Assembly: GCF_014639155.1 (NCBI RefSeq)
Contig: NZ_BMFT01000001.1
Location: 2,418,001-2,482,000 of the forward strand
Origin: Paenibacillus segetis
Lineage (GTDB): Bacteria; Bacillota; Bacilli; Paenibacillales; Paenibacillaceae
Direction: 5' to 3'
Length of the DNA stretch: 64,000 nucleotides
Shown here: one piece after another, positions 1 through 8,579 of the stretch
Position numbering within the stretch: the stretch's first letter is position 1
Layout of the letters: each line of letters starts with the position of its first letter
The notes under the pieces: generated by a model
The model's database searches: none
The model's input: the letters and a program-made list of their open reading frames with translations, nothing else
Told to the model about the DNA's origin: nothing
Translations under genes and position numbers: made by a program

Positions 1-1744
1 GAGCAACGTAATCCGCTTTCCCCTTCGTCGCCTCAAATTTCAACGATAGTCCTACGATTTTTCGTCCTTTATACTGTTCTAATGAAATACTTCCTTGTTT
101 CCAAGCTCCCTGCTCCCCTACGGGTTCCCACTTCTTCGGTTCAAAAAATTCATATTCGTCAGGTGCATCAGAAAAAGCAGCACCAATCTTAACTTTACCC
201 GCATCGGAGTTAGCCTGGTAAGTAACAGACAATTCCGTCGTTGCTGCTACAGGCATATTCGCTTTGTAAAGCTTGATATGAGTTGAGGAATCCTGCGCCA
301 AATCACCTGCTACTTTCAGGGAGGTGCCACCATAAAAGGATTTATTAAAATCAAAGCTTGGTTTAAGAGTTCCACTTCCTACCGTTTCCGTAATCCAACG
401 CCAGGTTGGCAATATGTCCTGCAAACTCCTGTTGCTCCAATCCTTGTCGCGCATAACTTTCCCATTGACAGCGAATATATGACCATTCCCCGTGTTAAAG
501 TGCGTTATAAACTCGGAGCCTGACAGCACGGTCTTATCAACGATGTCATGGGCAATTCCTCTCCAAGAAAGGGGATCTGCACCTTCTGGTAGCGCTGTTT
601 GCTCTGGATTTTTATTATTTCCGACCCAAAAAATTTGTTCTTTCTCCAAATATTCTTCATTACTCTTGGAACTGTTGAACGCCCAATCTGTTCGATATAT
701 TCCGAGTGAAGTGGTCCCCGCTTGGCCGTCCGGAAAAATCACTGGCCAGTTATAGCTGCCCTCGTACCCTTCAGCCTCCACATCGATACCAGCATATAAG
801 TCATATGGGCTGCGCCCCAACTCTTTCGCCTTCGTAGAAGAATTCAGATACGGTGTAATGTAGTCGTACTTTCCATTCTTGTCATCCCTGTACTGCCAGC
901 GGAAATCGATAAATAAGTTATCCGAAACACGCTGCCCCATATCCTGAAAAAACAATTTATTCTTATCCGTTAATGAACCTTGCCACTTGACTGGTCCATC
1001 ATCAATCATCGAGTCGTACCAAATAATTTCCATCCTTGGCCCTTTAATTTGTTGCACATACTTTAGGAAGTTCACCATCTTCTGGGCATCCTCTGGCGTT
1101 CCCCCCTGCGTCTCCTGATTAATAAACCAACCGTCGAAGCCATAGTAATTCGCTACTTCGATAAGCTTATCACCTACCGGAAATGAACCGTCCTCATGTT
1201 GTGCTAATAAGTCATGCAACCAATCGATCCTACCACCATGCTCCGTTTGCGGCAAGAAAACGGTTCCATAAACCGGGACCCCGTTCTTATGAGCAGCATC
1301 GATTACGTCTGCACTCGGCGGTACAATCAACCCCTCACCAGCCGAGCCCCCCCACATCACTAATTTATCGATATATTGCCAGAAACTGAACGTATACGTA
1401 TGAAACTCTTCCGAGCCTTGCGAAGGCGCCCCGCTCGTACTTGAATACATAGAAGATAAAGCAATTACTTTTGGATCGACTTGGGCATGCTCATTCACTT
1501 TGGCTCCTGTTACACGTCCCTCCTGCAGCTTTACTGATCCTCTGTTAAAGGCGGCATCCGGATCTTTGTCAGGTGACCACTTCAGAAGAGTGTTCGGGTA
1601 CCAGTAAGATGAATGTGGCTGAGCAGCCTCGGCATGATCTGCAAATGCGAATAACGACACAGCCAACAGCGTTGTACCCGCCAGCAGTGCACACTTTTGC
1701 TTCCACTGGCTTCTTGAGAAATAGTTCGGTTTAATTTTCTTCAT
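1..1744 (-). CDS. Secreted GH85 endo-beta-N-acetylglucosaminidase (3' end outside window)
   Basis: About 581 residues are visible and the frame is still open at base 1, so the C-terminus lies outside. The start is the ATG at 1742-1744, preceded by GAGGAGG. Residues 1-40 form a signal peptide (basic N-end, hydrophobic core, AEA cleavage motif). The following region reads as a glycoside hydrolase family 85 barrel: YDGW-like segment FDGWFINQET near residues 203-212 supplies the N-x-E pair (about N209 and E211) that in GH85 does substrate-assisted hydrolysis of the chitobiose core of N-glycans. The later part resembles the beta-sandwich modules that follow the barrel. It probably releases glycans from host or environmental glycoproteins outside the cell. 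A cre-like box lies 44 bases upstream, suggesting carbon catabolite control. Family call is fairly secure; exact substrate is not. Confidence 0.88.
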   Translation of the reverse strand, partial: MKKIKPNYFSRSQWKQKCALLAGTTLLAVSLFAFADHAEAAQPHSSYWYPNTLLKWSPDKDPDAAFNRGSVKLQEGRVTGAKVNEHAQVDPKVIALSSMYSSTSGAPSQGSEEFHTYTFSFWQYIDKLVMWGGSAGEGLIVPPSADVIDAAHKNGVPVYGTVFLPQTEHGGRIDWLHDLLAQHEDGSFPVGDKLIEVANYYGFDGWFINQETQGGTPEDAQKMVNFLKYVQQIKGPRMEIIWYDSMIDDGPVKWQGSLTDKNKLFFQDMGQRVSDNLFIDFRWQYRDDKNGKYDYITPYLNSSTKAKELGRSPYDLYAGIDVEAEGYEGSYNWPVIFPDGQAGTTSLGIYRTDWAFNSSKSNEEYLEKEQIFWVGNNKNPEQTALPEGADPLSWRGIAHDIVDKTVLSGSEFITHFNTGNGHIFAVNGKVMRDKDWSNRSLQDILPTWRWITETVGSGTLKPSFDFNKSFYGGTSLKVAGDLAQDSSTHIKLYKANMPVAATTELSVTYQANSDAGKVKIGAAFSDAPDEYEFFEPKKWEPVGEQGAWKQGSISLEQYKGRKIVGLSLKFEATKGKADYVA

Positions 1745-1787
1745 AAATATCCTCCTCGTATCCGCTTCTTACTGCTCTATTGTCCCA

Positions 1788-1801
1788 AGTAAGCGCTTCC
1801 G
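1788..1801 (-). promoter_or_regulatory. cre-like (CcpA) box upstream of the GH85 gene
   Basis: The sequence AGTAAGCGCTTCCG keeps the conserved G, AA, CG, W and C positions of the catabolite-responsive element and departs only at the first and last base. It lies about 44 bases before the start codon, where CcpA binding would block transcription. Inference from motif only. Confidence 0.45.
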
Positions 1802-1994
1802 TGCACAAGTTGAAAAATACTAGATCATGATGGATAAACTAAAGATCTGCACACAAAAGAGAACTAAGCCCCATTCAGCCTACTCCTTCTCTTATTGAAT
1901 TCCCTTCATTCCAACAACATCGCTATTCATTTTAATTTTTAATAAGTATAATTAGACTATTCAATTATTTAGATTATTAAAGGAGATTATTACT

Positions 1995-2324
1995 TTGGAA
2001 GACATAGGACATGGAAAACTGAGATCTTGTTATGCCGTTATTTTTTCAAGCCAACGCACTCCAGGAGATCATGGTTACAGCATGATGGCTGATAAAATGG
2101 ATGAACTTGCATCCCAGCAGCCTGGTTACTTAGGGATGGAAAGTGTTAGAGATTCTTCAGGTGCCGGAATTACTATCTCCTATTGGGACAGTTTGGATGC
2201 TATAAGTAACTGGAAGAAAAATCAATCCCACATGATTGCTCAAGAGAAAGGCAAACAAGATTGGTACGAAAATTACTCGGTCAAGATTTGTAAAGTTGAA
2301 AGAGAATATCATAGTGGGCAATAA
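1995..2324 (+). CDS. ABM-type (antibiotic biosynthesis monooxygenase-like) small protein
   Basis: A 109-residue protein starting at TTG 1995, with AAAGGAG 9-14 bases upstream. The segment YSMMADKMDELASQQPGYLG followed by a region containing ISYWDSLDAISNWKKNQSH is typical of dimeric alpha-beta barrel ABM proteins, where the W/Y-rich strand and the later helix line the pocket. Family members act as small monooxygenases, haem degraders or of unknown role; the reaction here cannot be read from sequence. It is a single-gene unit: a possible TATAAT sits at 1947-1952 and a strong terminator follows 20 bases after the stop. Not linked to the divergent GH85 gene in any obvious way. Confidence 0.75.
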   Translation: MEDIGHGKLRSCYAVIFSSQRTPGDHGYSMMADKMDELASQQPGYLGMESVRDSSGAGITISYWDSLDAISNWKKNQSHMIAQEKGKQDWYENYSVKICKVEREYHSGQ

Positions 2325-2341
2325 TTGATATACACCTATTC

Positions 2342-2372
2342 AAAAAAATCCCCCTTACCGGGGGATTTTGCA
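2342..2372 (+). terminator. Rho-independent terminator after the ABM gene
   Basis: The stem AATCCCC(C) / (G)GGGGATT closes over a short TTAC loop and is followed by TTTTG. It starts about 20 bases after the stop codon at 2324. Confidence 0.8.
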
Positions 2373-2442
2373 TAGTTATAAGTATCATAGAAACGATCTA
2401 TCCATTTCTGATAACCACTCTATACATACTGGAATAAAATGC

Positions 2443-2688
2443 TTAAAAGCTCTTACTCTTAATCGTAAAATTACGTACTTTCATCCATTTCCCTGCAACA
2501 AATTCATCAATCGTTCCCGTCTTGGATCTCAGACAAAAGCGATGCTGCGTTCCTCTATCAAAACCCGAAGCTTCAAAAATCAAGTCATCACCGATTTGCT
2601 CCTTAAAATACACCTGCTTTAACCCCAATCGATTCAACATTTCAGTCTTTACATTCTCAATAAATGCACGTGAATAAACTTTTGCCAT
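2443..2688 (-). CDS. Hypothetical 81-residue protein
   Basis: I do not recognise a family. The start ATG at 2688 has a GGGGG ribosome binding site 7-12 bases upstream on the minus strand, which supports translation. The N-terminal third is basic and helical-looking (KVYSRAFIENVKTEMLNRLG), the rest alternates hydrophobic and charged residues like a small beta domain, and the C-terminus is lysine-rich. There is no signal peptide or membrane segment, so it is probably cytosolic. It lies downstream of the metallophosphatase on the same strand, with a 70-base gap, so the two could be co-transcribed. Confidence 0.5.
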   Translation of the reverse strand: MAKVYSRAFIENVKTEMLNRLGLKQVYFKEQIGDDLIFEASGFDRGTQHRFCLRSKTGTIDEFVAGKWMKVRNFTIKSKSF

Positions 2689-2758
2689 ATGTGTTCCCCC
2701 TAGTAGTTAGTTATTCCAGCTGAATCAACAACCCTATTTCTGACGGTTGTAGAAGACA

Positions 2759-3490
2759 TTATAAGCCCCCCTTCTTCACAAAATGTGTTGTATATTCTCC
2801 CTCTTCACTAATCTCCAAGCAATTTAAACTGAAGCCAAATACACAGCCACCGTCAATACCAATCTTATCCCCCATAGGACTAAACCAAATATCCTCACAA
2901 TCATGAAGATTAACTACGGGTGTATGCCCGAATACAACTTTCTTTTGTAAGTTGGTTGCATGATTAAAGAACGCATCTCTTATCCATATATAATCGCGTA
3001 ATGGCTGGCTTTCTCTCCAATTCTCATGTTCTGGATTAATTCCCGCATGTACAAATATGTGATGATCCGTTTCATAATAAAGAGGCAATGATTTTAGAAA
3101 CTCGAGATGATTAGGGTAATTATTCTTTATGTATTCTTTACCTTCTATATATAAATCCCTTTCAGAGCCATCATCGGATAAATCCAAACCACTATAACTC
3201 TCAACAGTTTGAAATGCCCCATTTCTTATCCAACGTGCATCATCTTCTTCATTTTCCTTTTCAAGTGCGTCTACCATCATCTGATCATGATTTCCTCTAA
3301 GAGCGATTACTCCCCATTCTTCAACTAAAGATTTCACTTGCTCTACTACTTCTTTACTCTTTAACCCTCTATCAACATAATCACCTACTAGTATCAGTTG
3401 ATCTAGCCCCTGCTTATACTCCACTTTTTTTAGGAGTTCATTGAACTCATCGTAACAACCATGTATATCACTGATCACTAGCGTTCTGAT
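2759..3490 (-). CDS. Metallophosphatase of the serine/threonine phosphatase / Ap4A hydrolase type
   Basis: The calcineurin-like signature set is complete: SDIHG near the N-end, GDYVDRG about 25 residues later, RGNHD, then a C-terminal half with VFVHAGIN and VVFGHTP. These residues bind two metal ions; known relatives are PrpE and the PrpA/PrpB phosphatases, which hydrolyse Ap4A or phosphoproteins. The nearest ordinary start is GTG 3476-3478, but it would begin inside the first strand and lies 20 bases from AGGAGG (3498-3503). Reading from ATC 3488-3490 gives the usual N-end MRTLVISDIHG and puts the ribosome binding site 7 bases away, so I place the start there. Cytosolic. The exact substrate is open. 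Confidence 0.82.
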   Translation of the reverse strand: MRTLVISDIHGCYDEFNELLKKVEYKQGLDQLILVGDYVDRGLKSKEVVEQVKSLVEEWGVIALRGNHDQMMVDALEKENEEDDARWIRNGAFQTVESYSGLDLSDDGSERDLYIEGKEYIKNNYPNHLEFLKSLPLYYETDHHIFVHAGINPEHENWRESQPLRDYIWIRDAFFNHATNLQKKVVFGHTPVVNLHDCEDIWFSPMGDKIGIDGGCVFGFSLNCLEISEEGEYTTHFVKKGGL

Positions 3491-3603
3491 AATATTCCCT
3501 CCTAGTCACCCAAAGTAGAATAATCCTTGCTTACAAAGAATAACAAATAAGTGGAGGCAACTTCAAATTAAAATTTAAAGTGTTATTAGAATCAGGAGGG
3601 AAA

Positions 3604-4035
3604 ATGATGATTAACTTAATTAGTGGCTTACTGGGTAATTATTCCGAGGTGTCCATTCCCGAATTAAAGAGCCAGTACGGAGCTTATCTTATGCCCCAAG
3701 AACAAATTCATATGGGCTTCAAGCTAATCCGTGACGCGTTTATTATTACAAATGACAGATTAATTCTTATCGACCATCAAGGGGTTACCGGAAAAAAAAC
3801 TCGTGTCGCCTCAATCCACCTGAACTCTATTTATGAGGTTTCTATGGAAACAGGAGGCACCGGCTTTGATGATTGTGAAGTTACTATTCACTATATTACC
3901 TCTCCTTATCACAAAAGCAATAATTTACAGACCGCTGTCTACAAGTTTGAATTCGGCAAGAAATTCAATGTACAGCCACTGTATACAGCATTACTCAGTA
4001 TTGCCGATGAGAATCTCCTGCGTTTGAACTCTTAA
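3604..4035 (+). CDS. Bacterial PH-domain protein (YvbH-like)
   Basis: A 143-residue cytosolic protein. The start is ATG 3604 (ATG 3607 also possible), chosen because AGGAGGG lies just upstream at 3594-3600; an in-frame ATG at 3580 has no such site. The centre contains the pattern of bacterial pleckstrin-homology proteins: FIITNDRLILIDHQG, then GKKTRVASIHLNSIYEVS, then a strand region ending with a C-terminal helix from about residue 120. Such proteins form ring-like oligomers in known structures, but their role is not established. Single gene, convergent with the ABC permease operon. Confidence 0.65.
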   Translation: MMINLISGLLGNYSEVSIPELKSQYGAYLMPQEQIHMGFKLIRDAFIITNDRLILIDHQGVTGKKTRVASIHLNSIYEVSMETGGTGFDDCEVTIHYITSPYHKSNNLQTAVYKFEFGKKFNVQPLYTALLSIADENLLRLNS

Positions 4036-4059
4036 TCTTCATACACCTTCCATTACAAA

Positions 4060-4096
4060 CAAGGTCCCTCACCAGAGCACTGATGGGGGAACCTTG
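4060..4096. terminator. Hairpin between convergent genes
   Basis: CAAGGTCCC and GGGGAACCTTG pair imperfectly around a 15-base loop between two convergent genes. The T-run is weak on both sides, so termination is plausible but not certain. Confidence 0.4.
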
Positions 4097-4110
4097 GTTT
4101 AGTTGACCTA

Positions 4111-5091
4111 TTAATAGATCCCCTTCTTCATTTTCCTTTTCGTAATCAAACTTCCCAGGAACCAAAGTCCAACAATCCAAATCAGTATATAAGTTAGTTG
4201 TCCTTTAAATTCGAATATGCCGTTCCCCTTTTCGACCCCTTCAATAAGTGTCATATATTCCTTTTGCGGGAAAATACTAAAAATCGTATCAAGAACTTTG
4301 TTCTTCTCCGTGAAGGAATAGAAACAGCCCGCAAGTATGCTTGTTATGATATAAATCCCACTAGATACTAATGACATGTTACTTTCCAGAGTGGATGCAA
4401 TAAACAGCGCTAATGCCGTAGATAGAGCACACACGATAACCATCAATATGGCTAACATTCCATAACTATAACCAATGTCTACCCCAAACACTCCCTTTGT
4501 AACAACAAGTGCAAGATAGGCTGGTATATACAGACAAATGAATGTGAAGATCCCTTGTACAAAAAGATATGTCCCTTCACTTACGGGAGCCGTTAAAACC
4601 CTTCGAAAGGTTCTTAAGATTCGATCCTCCGGAAATAGCGTTATTAGAGCAACCCCCTGCATCAAAATAATCATCAGAATGAACCCTAAGATATTCGCTC
4701 CTACGCCTCTTTTTGTAATATCACTTTGATTACTTTCCACAACTTTACTTGGGTCGAAAAAACTTTCAATTTTTTCCTTTTCTTCTTCGCTTTTTAATGT
4801 TGTTATCTCATAAGAACCATCGCTCTTTTCTTCCACAATGGCCGTATATTTGCCCAAAAGGAGACTAGATTTTGCTGGTTTCTCGTTCATTACTTTAATT
4901 TGTAACTTATCATTTTGAGTCATATTTGGAGCATGATCAGAAACCAAAGCGATATGAGCCTTCGTATTCGATTCCCCGGAAAATAATACAGCGATTCCAA
5001 TCATTAGCGGTAAAATAGCTACAATGACAATAAATGCTTTTTTACTCAAAACTCTATTGAAATTATTTTTAAATAGCTGAATTACATTCAT
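4111..5091 (-). CDS. ABC-2 type exporter permease, larger subunit
   Basis: 326 residues. A membrane segment at about 19-37 is followed by a roughly 110-residue soluble region rich in Lys and Glu, presumably extracytoplasmic, and then six hydrophobic segments from about residue 155. This is the ABC-2 (LinG/YhaP-like) layout. It is the last gene of the MarR-ATPase-permease-permease operon and its start overlaps the preceding permease stop by four bases. With the companion permease it would form a heterodimeric export pore powered by the ATPase at 5842-6780. Substrate unknown; the MarR control suggests toxic compounds. Confidence 0.85.
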   Translation of the reverse strand: MNVIQLFKNNFNRVLSKKAFIVIVAILPLMIGIAVLFSGESNTKAHIALVSDHAPNMTQNDKLQIKVMNEKPAKSSLLLGKYTAIVEEKSDGSYEITTLKSEEEKEKIESFFDPSKVVESNQSDITKRGVGANILGFILMIILMQGVALITLFPEDRILRTFRRVLTAPVSEGTYLFVQGIFTFICLYIPAYLALVVTKGVFGVDIGYSYGMLAILMVIVCALSTALALFIASTLESNMSLVSSGIYIITSILAGCFYSFTEKNKVLDTIFSIFPQKEYMTLIEGVEKGNGIFEFKGQLTYILIWIVGLWFLGSLITKRKMKKGIY

Positions 5092-5831
5092 ACGTATTCC
5101 TCCGGTTTAAAAATGATTTGACTGATAATGATGCAGACTAAAGAACCTATCAGCACAATTGAAAGTGTTGGTAGGTATATACTAAAGTCATGATCATAAA
5201 TAATCCGAAAGGCACATTCTGTAACCCATTTGACTGGTGAGAGGTATGATATTTTCTCCACGACATTCCCAAGATAAGCCACAGGAAAGAAGACCCCTCC
5301 AAAAAAGACAAACAATAATACGACAAGTTGTTGGAATGTATTTGCTCCTTCTTCACTTTTAAGAATGCAGCAGAACAACGTTCCTATAGAGCAGCCAAAT
5401 AACGTTAATATATTGATGAGTACCATAATATACAGTAGATTCTTTCCTCCATAATTAATATGGAAAAGTGATTGTCCTACAAGCAATATAATACTGAATG
5501 CAACCGTGCCTACAATATAAGTAGCTATTAATTTAGATAGATAGATTTGTGTCTTGGAAACGGGAGCATAGATGATACGGGTATTACCACTTTTCACCTT
5601 TTCCTCCATGAAAGTATTGGAAGCAGTCATGGCGATCAGTAGCGCTGTAAAGATCATCATCGTGACACCATAATAATCATAGGAACTGATATGATCTGCG
5701 CCATAACCACTCTTTGTTACAAAACCCATGACCATAATCATGATTAACGGAACAATTGTATTGGAAATGACGAGCGTCGGATTCTTAAGTATATTGCTCA
5801 AATCTAGTTTCAATATTTTGATGAAGTTCAT
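5088..5831 (-). CDS. ABC-2 type exporter permease, smaller subunit
   Basis: 247 residues with six hydrophobic segments. It has the ABC-2 signature block in which FQQLVVLLFVFFGGVFFPVA is followed by LSPVKWVTE before the last membrane helix. The start follows GGAGGGATCATATG and lies 10 bases after the ATPase stop, so the genes are translationally close. It would pair with the 326-residue permease encoded next. Drug or natural-product exporters of this arrangement are common next to MarR regulators; the cargo is not predictable from the sequence. Confidence 0.85.
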   Translation of the reverse strand: MNFIKILKLDLSNILKNPTLVISNTIVPLIMIMVMGFVTKSGYGADHISSYDYYGVTMMIFTALLIAMTASNTFMEEKVKSGNTRIIYAPVSKTQIYLSKLIATYIVGTVAFSIILLVGQSLFHINYGGKNLLYIMVLINILTLFGCSIGTLFCCILKSEEGANTFQQLVVLLFVFFGGVFFPVAYLGNVVEKISYLSPVKWVTECAFRIIYDHDFSIYLPTLSIVLIGSLVCIIISQIIFKPEEYV

Positions 5832-5841
5832 ATGATCCCTC

Positions 5842-6780
5842 CTAATCCCTCAGACTTCTTCCTGTCAATTCTAAGAATGTGGTCTCTAAAGATGCCACTT
5901 CGCTACTCATGTTTTCTATTTTGCAGCCATTTCCTAGTATTACAGCGATGATTTCATTTAGATTATCAATTGACTTGTCGGAAGTGATTTCAACCTTGTT
6001 GTCATAAATTTTAACTTTGGTTACGCCACTAATTCTGTTTAGCTGCTCTTCACTTAGTTCATCTAAATTGTTCACACTGAAATAATAGGTGATTTCATCA
6101 TTTACTTTCTGGTTTAATTCTTCTTTGGTCCCTTCGGCAATAATCTTGCCGTCATTCATAATGATGATTCGATCAGAAATGGCTTCAACTTCTTCCATGT
6201 AGTGAGTGGAATAAATCACTGTGGCCCCTCTACTTTTCAGAGTCTTAATTGATTCCAATATATGATTTCTTGATTGTGGATCAATCCCCACTGTGGGTTC
6301 ATCCATGATTATTACTTGTGGCTGATGAGCAATAGCGCAAGCAATATTTAATCTTCGTTTCATACCGCCGGAGAAGGTTTTGGGTTTATCATCTTTACGA
6401 TCATAAAGCCCCACGAGTTCCAGAGCTTCCTTGACCTGGTTATCTAATTGATGCCCCTTAAGTTTATATAGACTGGCGAAAAAACGTACATTTTTCTCGG
6501 CCGAGATTTCTTCATAAATGGCCAGATCTTGAGGAACGATTCCAATCCCCTGTTTGATGAGTTTTGCGTCTTTTTTTAAGTCATGCCCCATAATCGTTAC
6601 TTCGCCGTGATCAGCTGATAATATAGTGGCCAGAATATTGATTGTTGTACTCTTACCCGCCCCATTAGGGCCAAGCAAACCAAGGATCTCCCCTTTATTC
6701 ACAACAAAATTGATCCCATCGACAGCTTTCTTCGATTGATAATTTTTTTCTAAATCTTTAACTGTAATCATGTTATTCAT
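5842..6780 (-). CDS. ABC exporter ATPase subunit
   Basis: A DrrA/CcmA-type ATPase of 312 residues. Walker A GPNGAGKS is at about 37-44, the signature is FSGGMKRR, Walker B is IIMDEP and the switch histidine is in YSTHYMEE. A C-terminal extension of about 80 residues may contact the permeases. The frame is open further upstream into the MarR gene, but ATG 6780 has GAGGAG seven bases before it and gives the usual N-end, so I chose it. It lies 10 bases downstream of the MarR stop, making one operon MarR-ATPase-two permeases. Confidence 0.9.
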   Translation of the reverse strand: MNNMITVKDLEKNYQSKKAVDGINFVVNKGEILGLLGPNGAGKSTTINILATILSADHGEVTIMGHDLKKDAKLIKQGIGIVPQDLAIYEEISAEKNVRFFASLYKLKGHQLDNQVKEALELVGLYDRKDDKPKTFSGGMKRRLNIACAIAHQPQVIIMDEPTVGIDPQSRNHILESIKTLKSRGATVIYSTHYMEEVEAISDRIIIMNDGKIIAEGTKEELNQKVNDEITYYFSVNNLDELSEEQLNRISGVTKVKIYDNKVEITSDKSIDNLNEIIAVILGNGCKIENMSSEVASLETTFLELTGRSLRD

Positions 6781-6790
6781 ACCTATCTCC

Positions 6791-7342
6791 TCACTTTTCT
6801 GAATGAGTTCTTCGTCTTTTAAATTCATTAAATATTCTCATTTGTTCGCCTGATTGATCCTCTTCCATTTCCATAACAGCTTCTTCCTCAAAACCATCCT
6901 GCTCTACACCGTCAAAACGGTACAGTTTCTTTAACAAGCCCCACAAGGTTTCCATTTCATCCAACGTAAAATCTTTAAATACATCTGCGAAAAAGTAAAT
7001 TCCTTGTTCACCACATTCCTGCGTAACCTGTTTTCCAGTGTTCGTCATTTTTACATTAATAGCGCGCTTATCCTTCTGGCTTGGTACCGTGCTGACGAAA
7101 CCCTTATTCTCCATAACCGTGATCATTTGCTTCACACTCTGTTTGGTGGTACCTAACTTTCTCGCAATATTGTTGACGGTTGTTTCATCTTCCGGCAAGT
7201 GAAGAATGGCTACCATAGTCATAAACTGTCTTGATGTTAAGTTCTCCATGTATTTATCACCCTGTACCTGAAGCTTATTACTAAGCGAAAAAAGTGTCCC
7301 ATATATTTGCTGCATCAAAAATAGCTCTCTTAAATGATCCAT
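6791..7342 (-). CDS. MarR family transcriptional regulator of the ABC exporter operon
   Basis: 183 residues with a winged helix-turn-helix: [20 protein letters not shown] is the recognition region and the wing follows around [10 protein letters not shown]. The start has AGAGGAGG close upstream. The C-terminal 40 residues are acidic then basic, longer than the usual MarR core of about 140-150. MarR proteins are dimers that release DNA on binding a phenolic or drug-like ligand. The gene heads the exporter operon, and two identical 15-base repeats in its promoter are the likely operators, so autorepression with ligand relief is inferred. Confidence 0.88.
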   Translation of the reverse strand: MDHLRELFLMQQIYGTLFSLSNKLQVQGDKYMENLTSRQFMTMVAILHLPEDETTVNNIARKLGTTKQSVKQMITVMENKGFVSTVPSQKDKRAINVKMTNTGKQVTQECGEQGIYFFADVFKDFTLDEMETLWGLLKKLYRFDGVEQDGFEEEAVMEMEEDQSGEQMRIFNEFKRRRTHSEK

Positions 7343-7364
7343 ATTTCCTCCTCTGTTATTTGGA

Positions 7365-7429
7365 CAATATACTGTCTAACTTAACCAGAATATACCACCT
7401 CATTTTTATTTAGTCAATATACTGTCTAA
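7365..7429 (-). promoter_or_regulatory. Promoter and twin operators of the marR-exporter operon
   Basis: CAATATACTGTCTAA occurs twice in the same orientation, at 7365-7379 and 7415-7429, 50 bases apart. On the minus strand the first-met copy supplies the -35 (TTGACT, 7412-7417); a 17-base spacer leads to the -10 TATATT (7389-7394). The second copy covers roughly +2 to +17. Both copies would therefore block RNA polymerase if bound by MarR. Confidence 0.75.
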
Positions 7430-7600
7430 TTTTTTTAAAAAAATATATCCTATCCTTGAATCCAAGAGAATAGTGAAATAGCTCATATATAATAGGAGAA
7501 AAAACAATATTCCCGTTAATAAAGAACGGTCAGGATTACGCAACTATATCCAAGCAGATAACGTAAATAATATATAATGCATTCGAAAGGATGAACCACT

Positions 7601-8329
7601 ATTCTGGTTGTAGACTCCCCTAAAAGAAACAAACTTTCCTTAATGCTCCCCATCATTTGCATCATGATTTTGATCGGTTTTATTATTGTCATGGCTAATA
7701 CCTATTTTTCCAAATCTGTGTTTTTTATAAATCAGCATAAGTATAAACAAGTCAGCTCGCAAAACAATACGATCAGCTACCGATCCGGCTCTGTAGACGC
7801 TCCAACCATCGATGTACATATCAATGACCAGAACAGAAAAATACTTATCAACAACGAAGCGTATTTTATTTATAATGCTAAAGGTATGGGAGTCAATAAA
7901 TATTCAGTAACTTATCCTAATGGACATAAATATGAGGTTGTCGTGAATCAATCACAATTTTTTATGAGCTATGATGAACACGGGGAATACGTTTCAGAAA
8001 TATCCTTTTATGTAAATGGTCAAAGAATTATCCAAGAAGGAGAAGAGGAATACCTGCCTAGTGCGTTGGTTATCGCGGCTTATTCGGAGCACCATACCAA
8101 ACAAGGAAGTCTAGCGCTATTTATCTTATCGTGGCTTCTGCTCATTTACGGGTGGTGTGGATTCCGATATGAGAAATTTCAAAAATTCTTATTCCTCATC
8201 TCGCTTCGCTGGATTTGGACGAATGACCACGAACCGAGTGATTTTTATTATTTCATGAGTAAAGTAGGCGGAGTTCTTGTTATGATTGGATCCATCGTAC
8301 TCGCCATCAAATCCTTTTTTATATACTGA
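7601..8329 (+). CDS. Membrane protein with C-terminal DUF6199-like segment
   Basis: There is an N-terminal membrane anchor (LPIICIMILIGFIIVMANTYF), then about 120 residues of beta-rich soluble domain, then two more hydrophobic segments. The C-terminal block from FLISLRWIW to the end, with EPSDFYYFMSKVGGVL, looks like the small membrane family DUF6199, and resembles the next protein at 8580-8786. The first ATG is 7643 but has no ribosome binding site. AAAGG at 7586-7590 points to ATT 7601, which adds a basic N-end (VVDSPKRNKL) before the anchor, so I place the start there with caution. Function unknown; probably envelope-located. Confidence 0.6.
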   Translation: MLVVDSPKRNKLSLMLPIICIMILIGFIIVMANTYFSKSVFFINQHKYKQVSSQNNTISYRSGSVDAPTIDVHINDQNRKILINNEAYFIYNAKGMGVNKYSVTYPNGHKYEVVVNQSQFFMSYDEHGEYVSEISFYVNGQRIIQEGEEEYLPSALVIAAYSEHHTKQGSLALFILSWLLLIYGWCGFRYEKFQKFLFLISLRWIWTNDHEPSDFYYFMSKVGGVLVMIGSIVLAIKSFFIY

Positions 8330-8391
8330 TGCATTTGTTTATTTCAAAGGTAGCGCTCATTTTTAAACTCTGAAATAATGTGCTAGTAATC

Positions 8392-8419
8392 AACTGTTCC
8401 TTTTTAGGACAGTTTTTTG
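8392..8419 (+). terminator. Terminator after the 228-242 residue membrane protein gene
   Basis: AACTG(T)TCCT pairs with AGGACAGTT and is followed by a run of T, 60 bases beyond the stop at 8329. Confidence 0.75.
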
Positions 8420-8579
8420 TTTCTTCTACATCATTCATGGACTTTTACCACCTACCGGATAGAGAAATTCCCTACCCCCAGTGGAACCTTTAAGGGCTTA
8501 GATTACATAGAATCTCCCCCTGGTATTAATGTAACTATTTGTTGTTTCAAGCGTTAGATTTTATTAAGGAGCTGATCAA

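Noticed and set aside
1183..1389. Plus-strand open frames opposite the GH85 gene, and similar frames opposite cysI, cysJ, parC and the propeller genes
   Set aside because: They lack ribosome binding sites and protein-like composition; the opposite strand encodes well-recognised proteins over the same bases.
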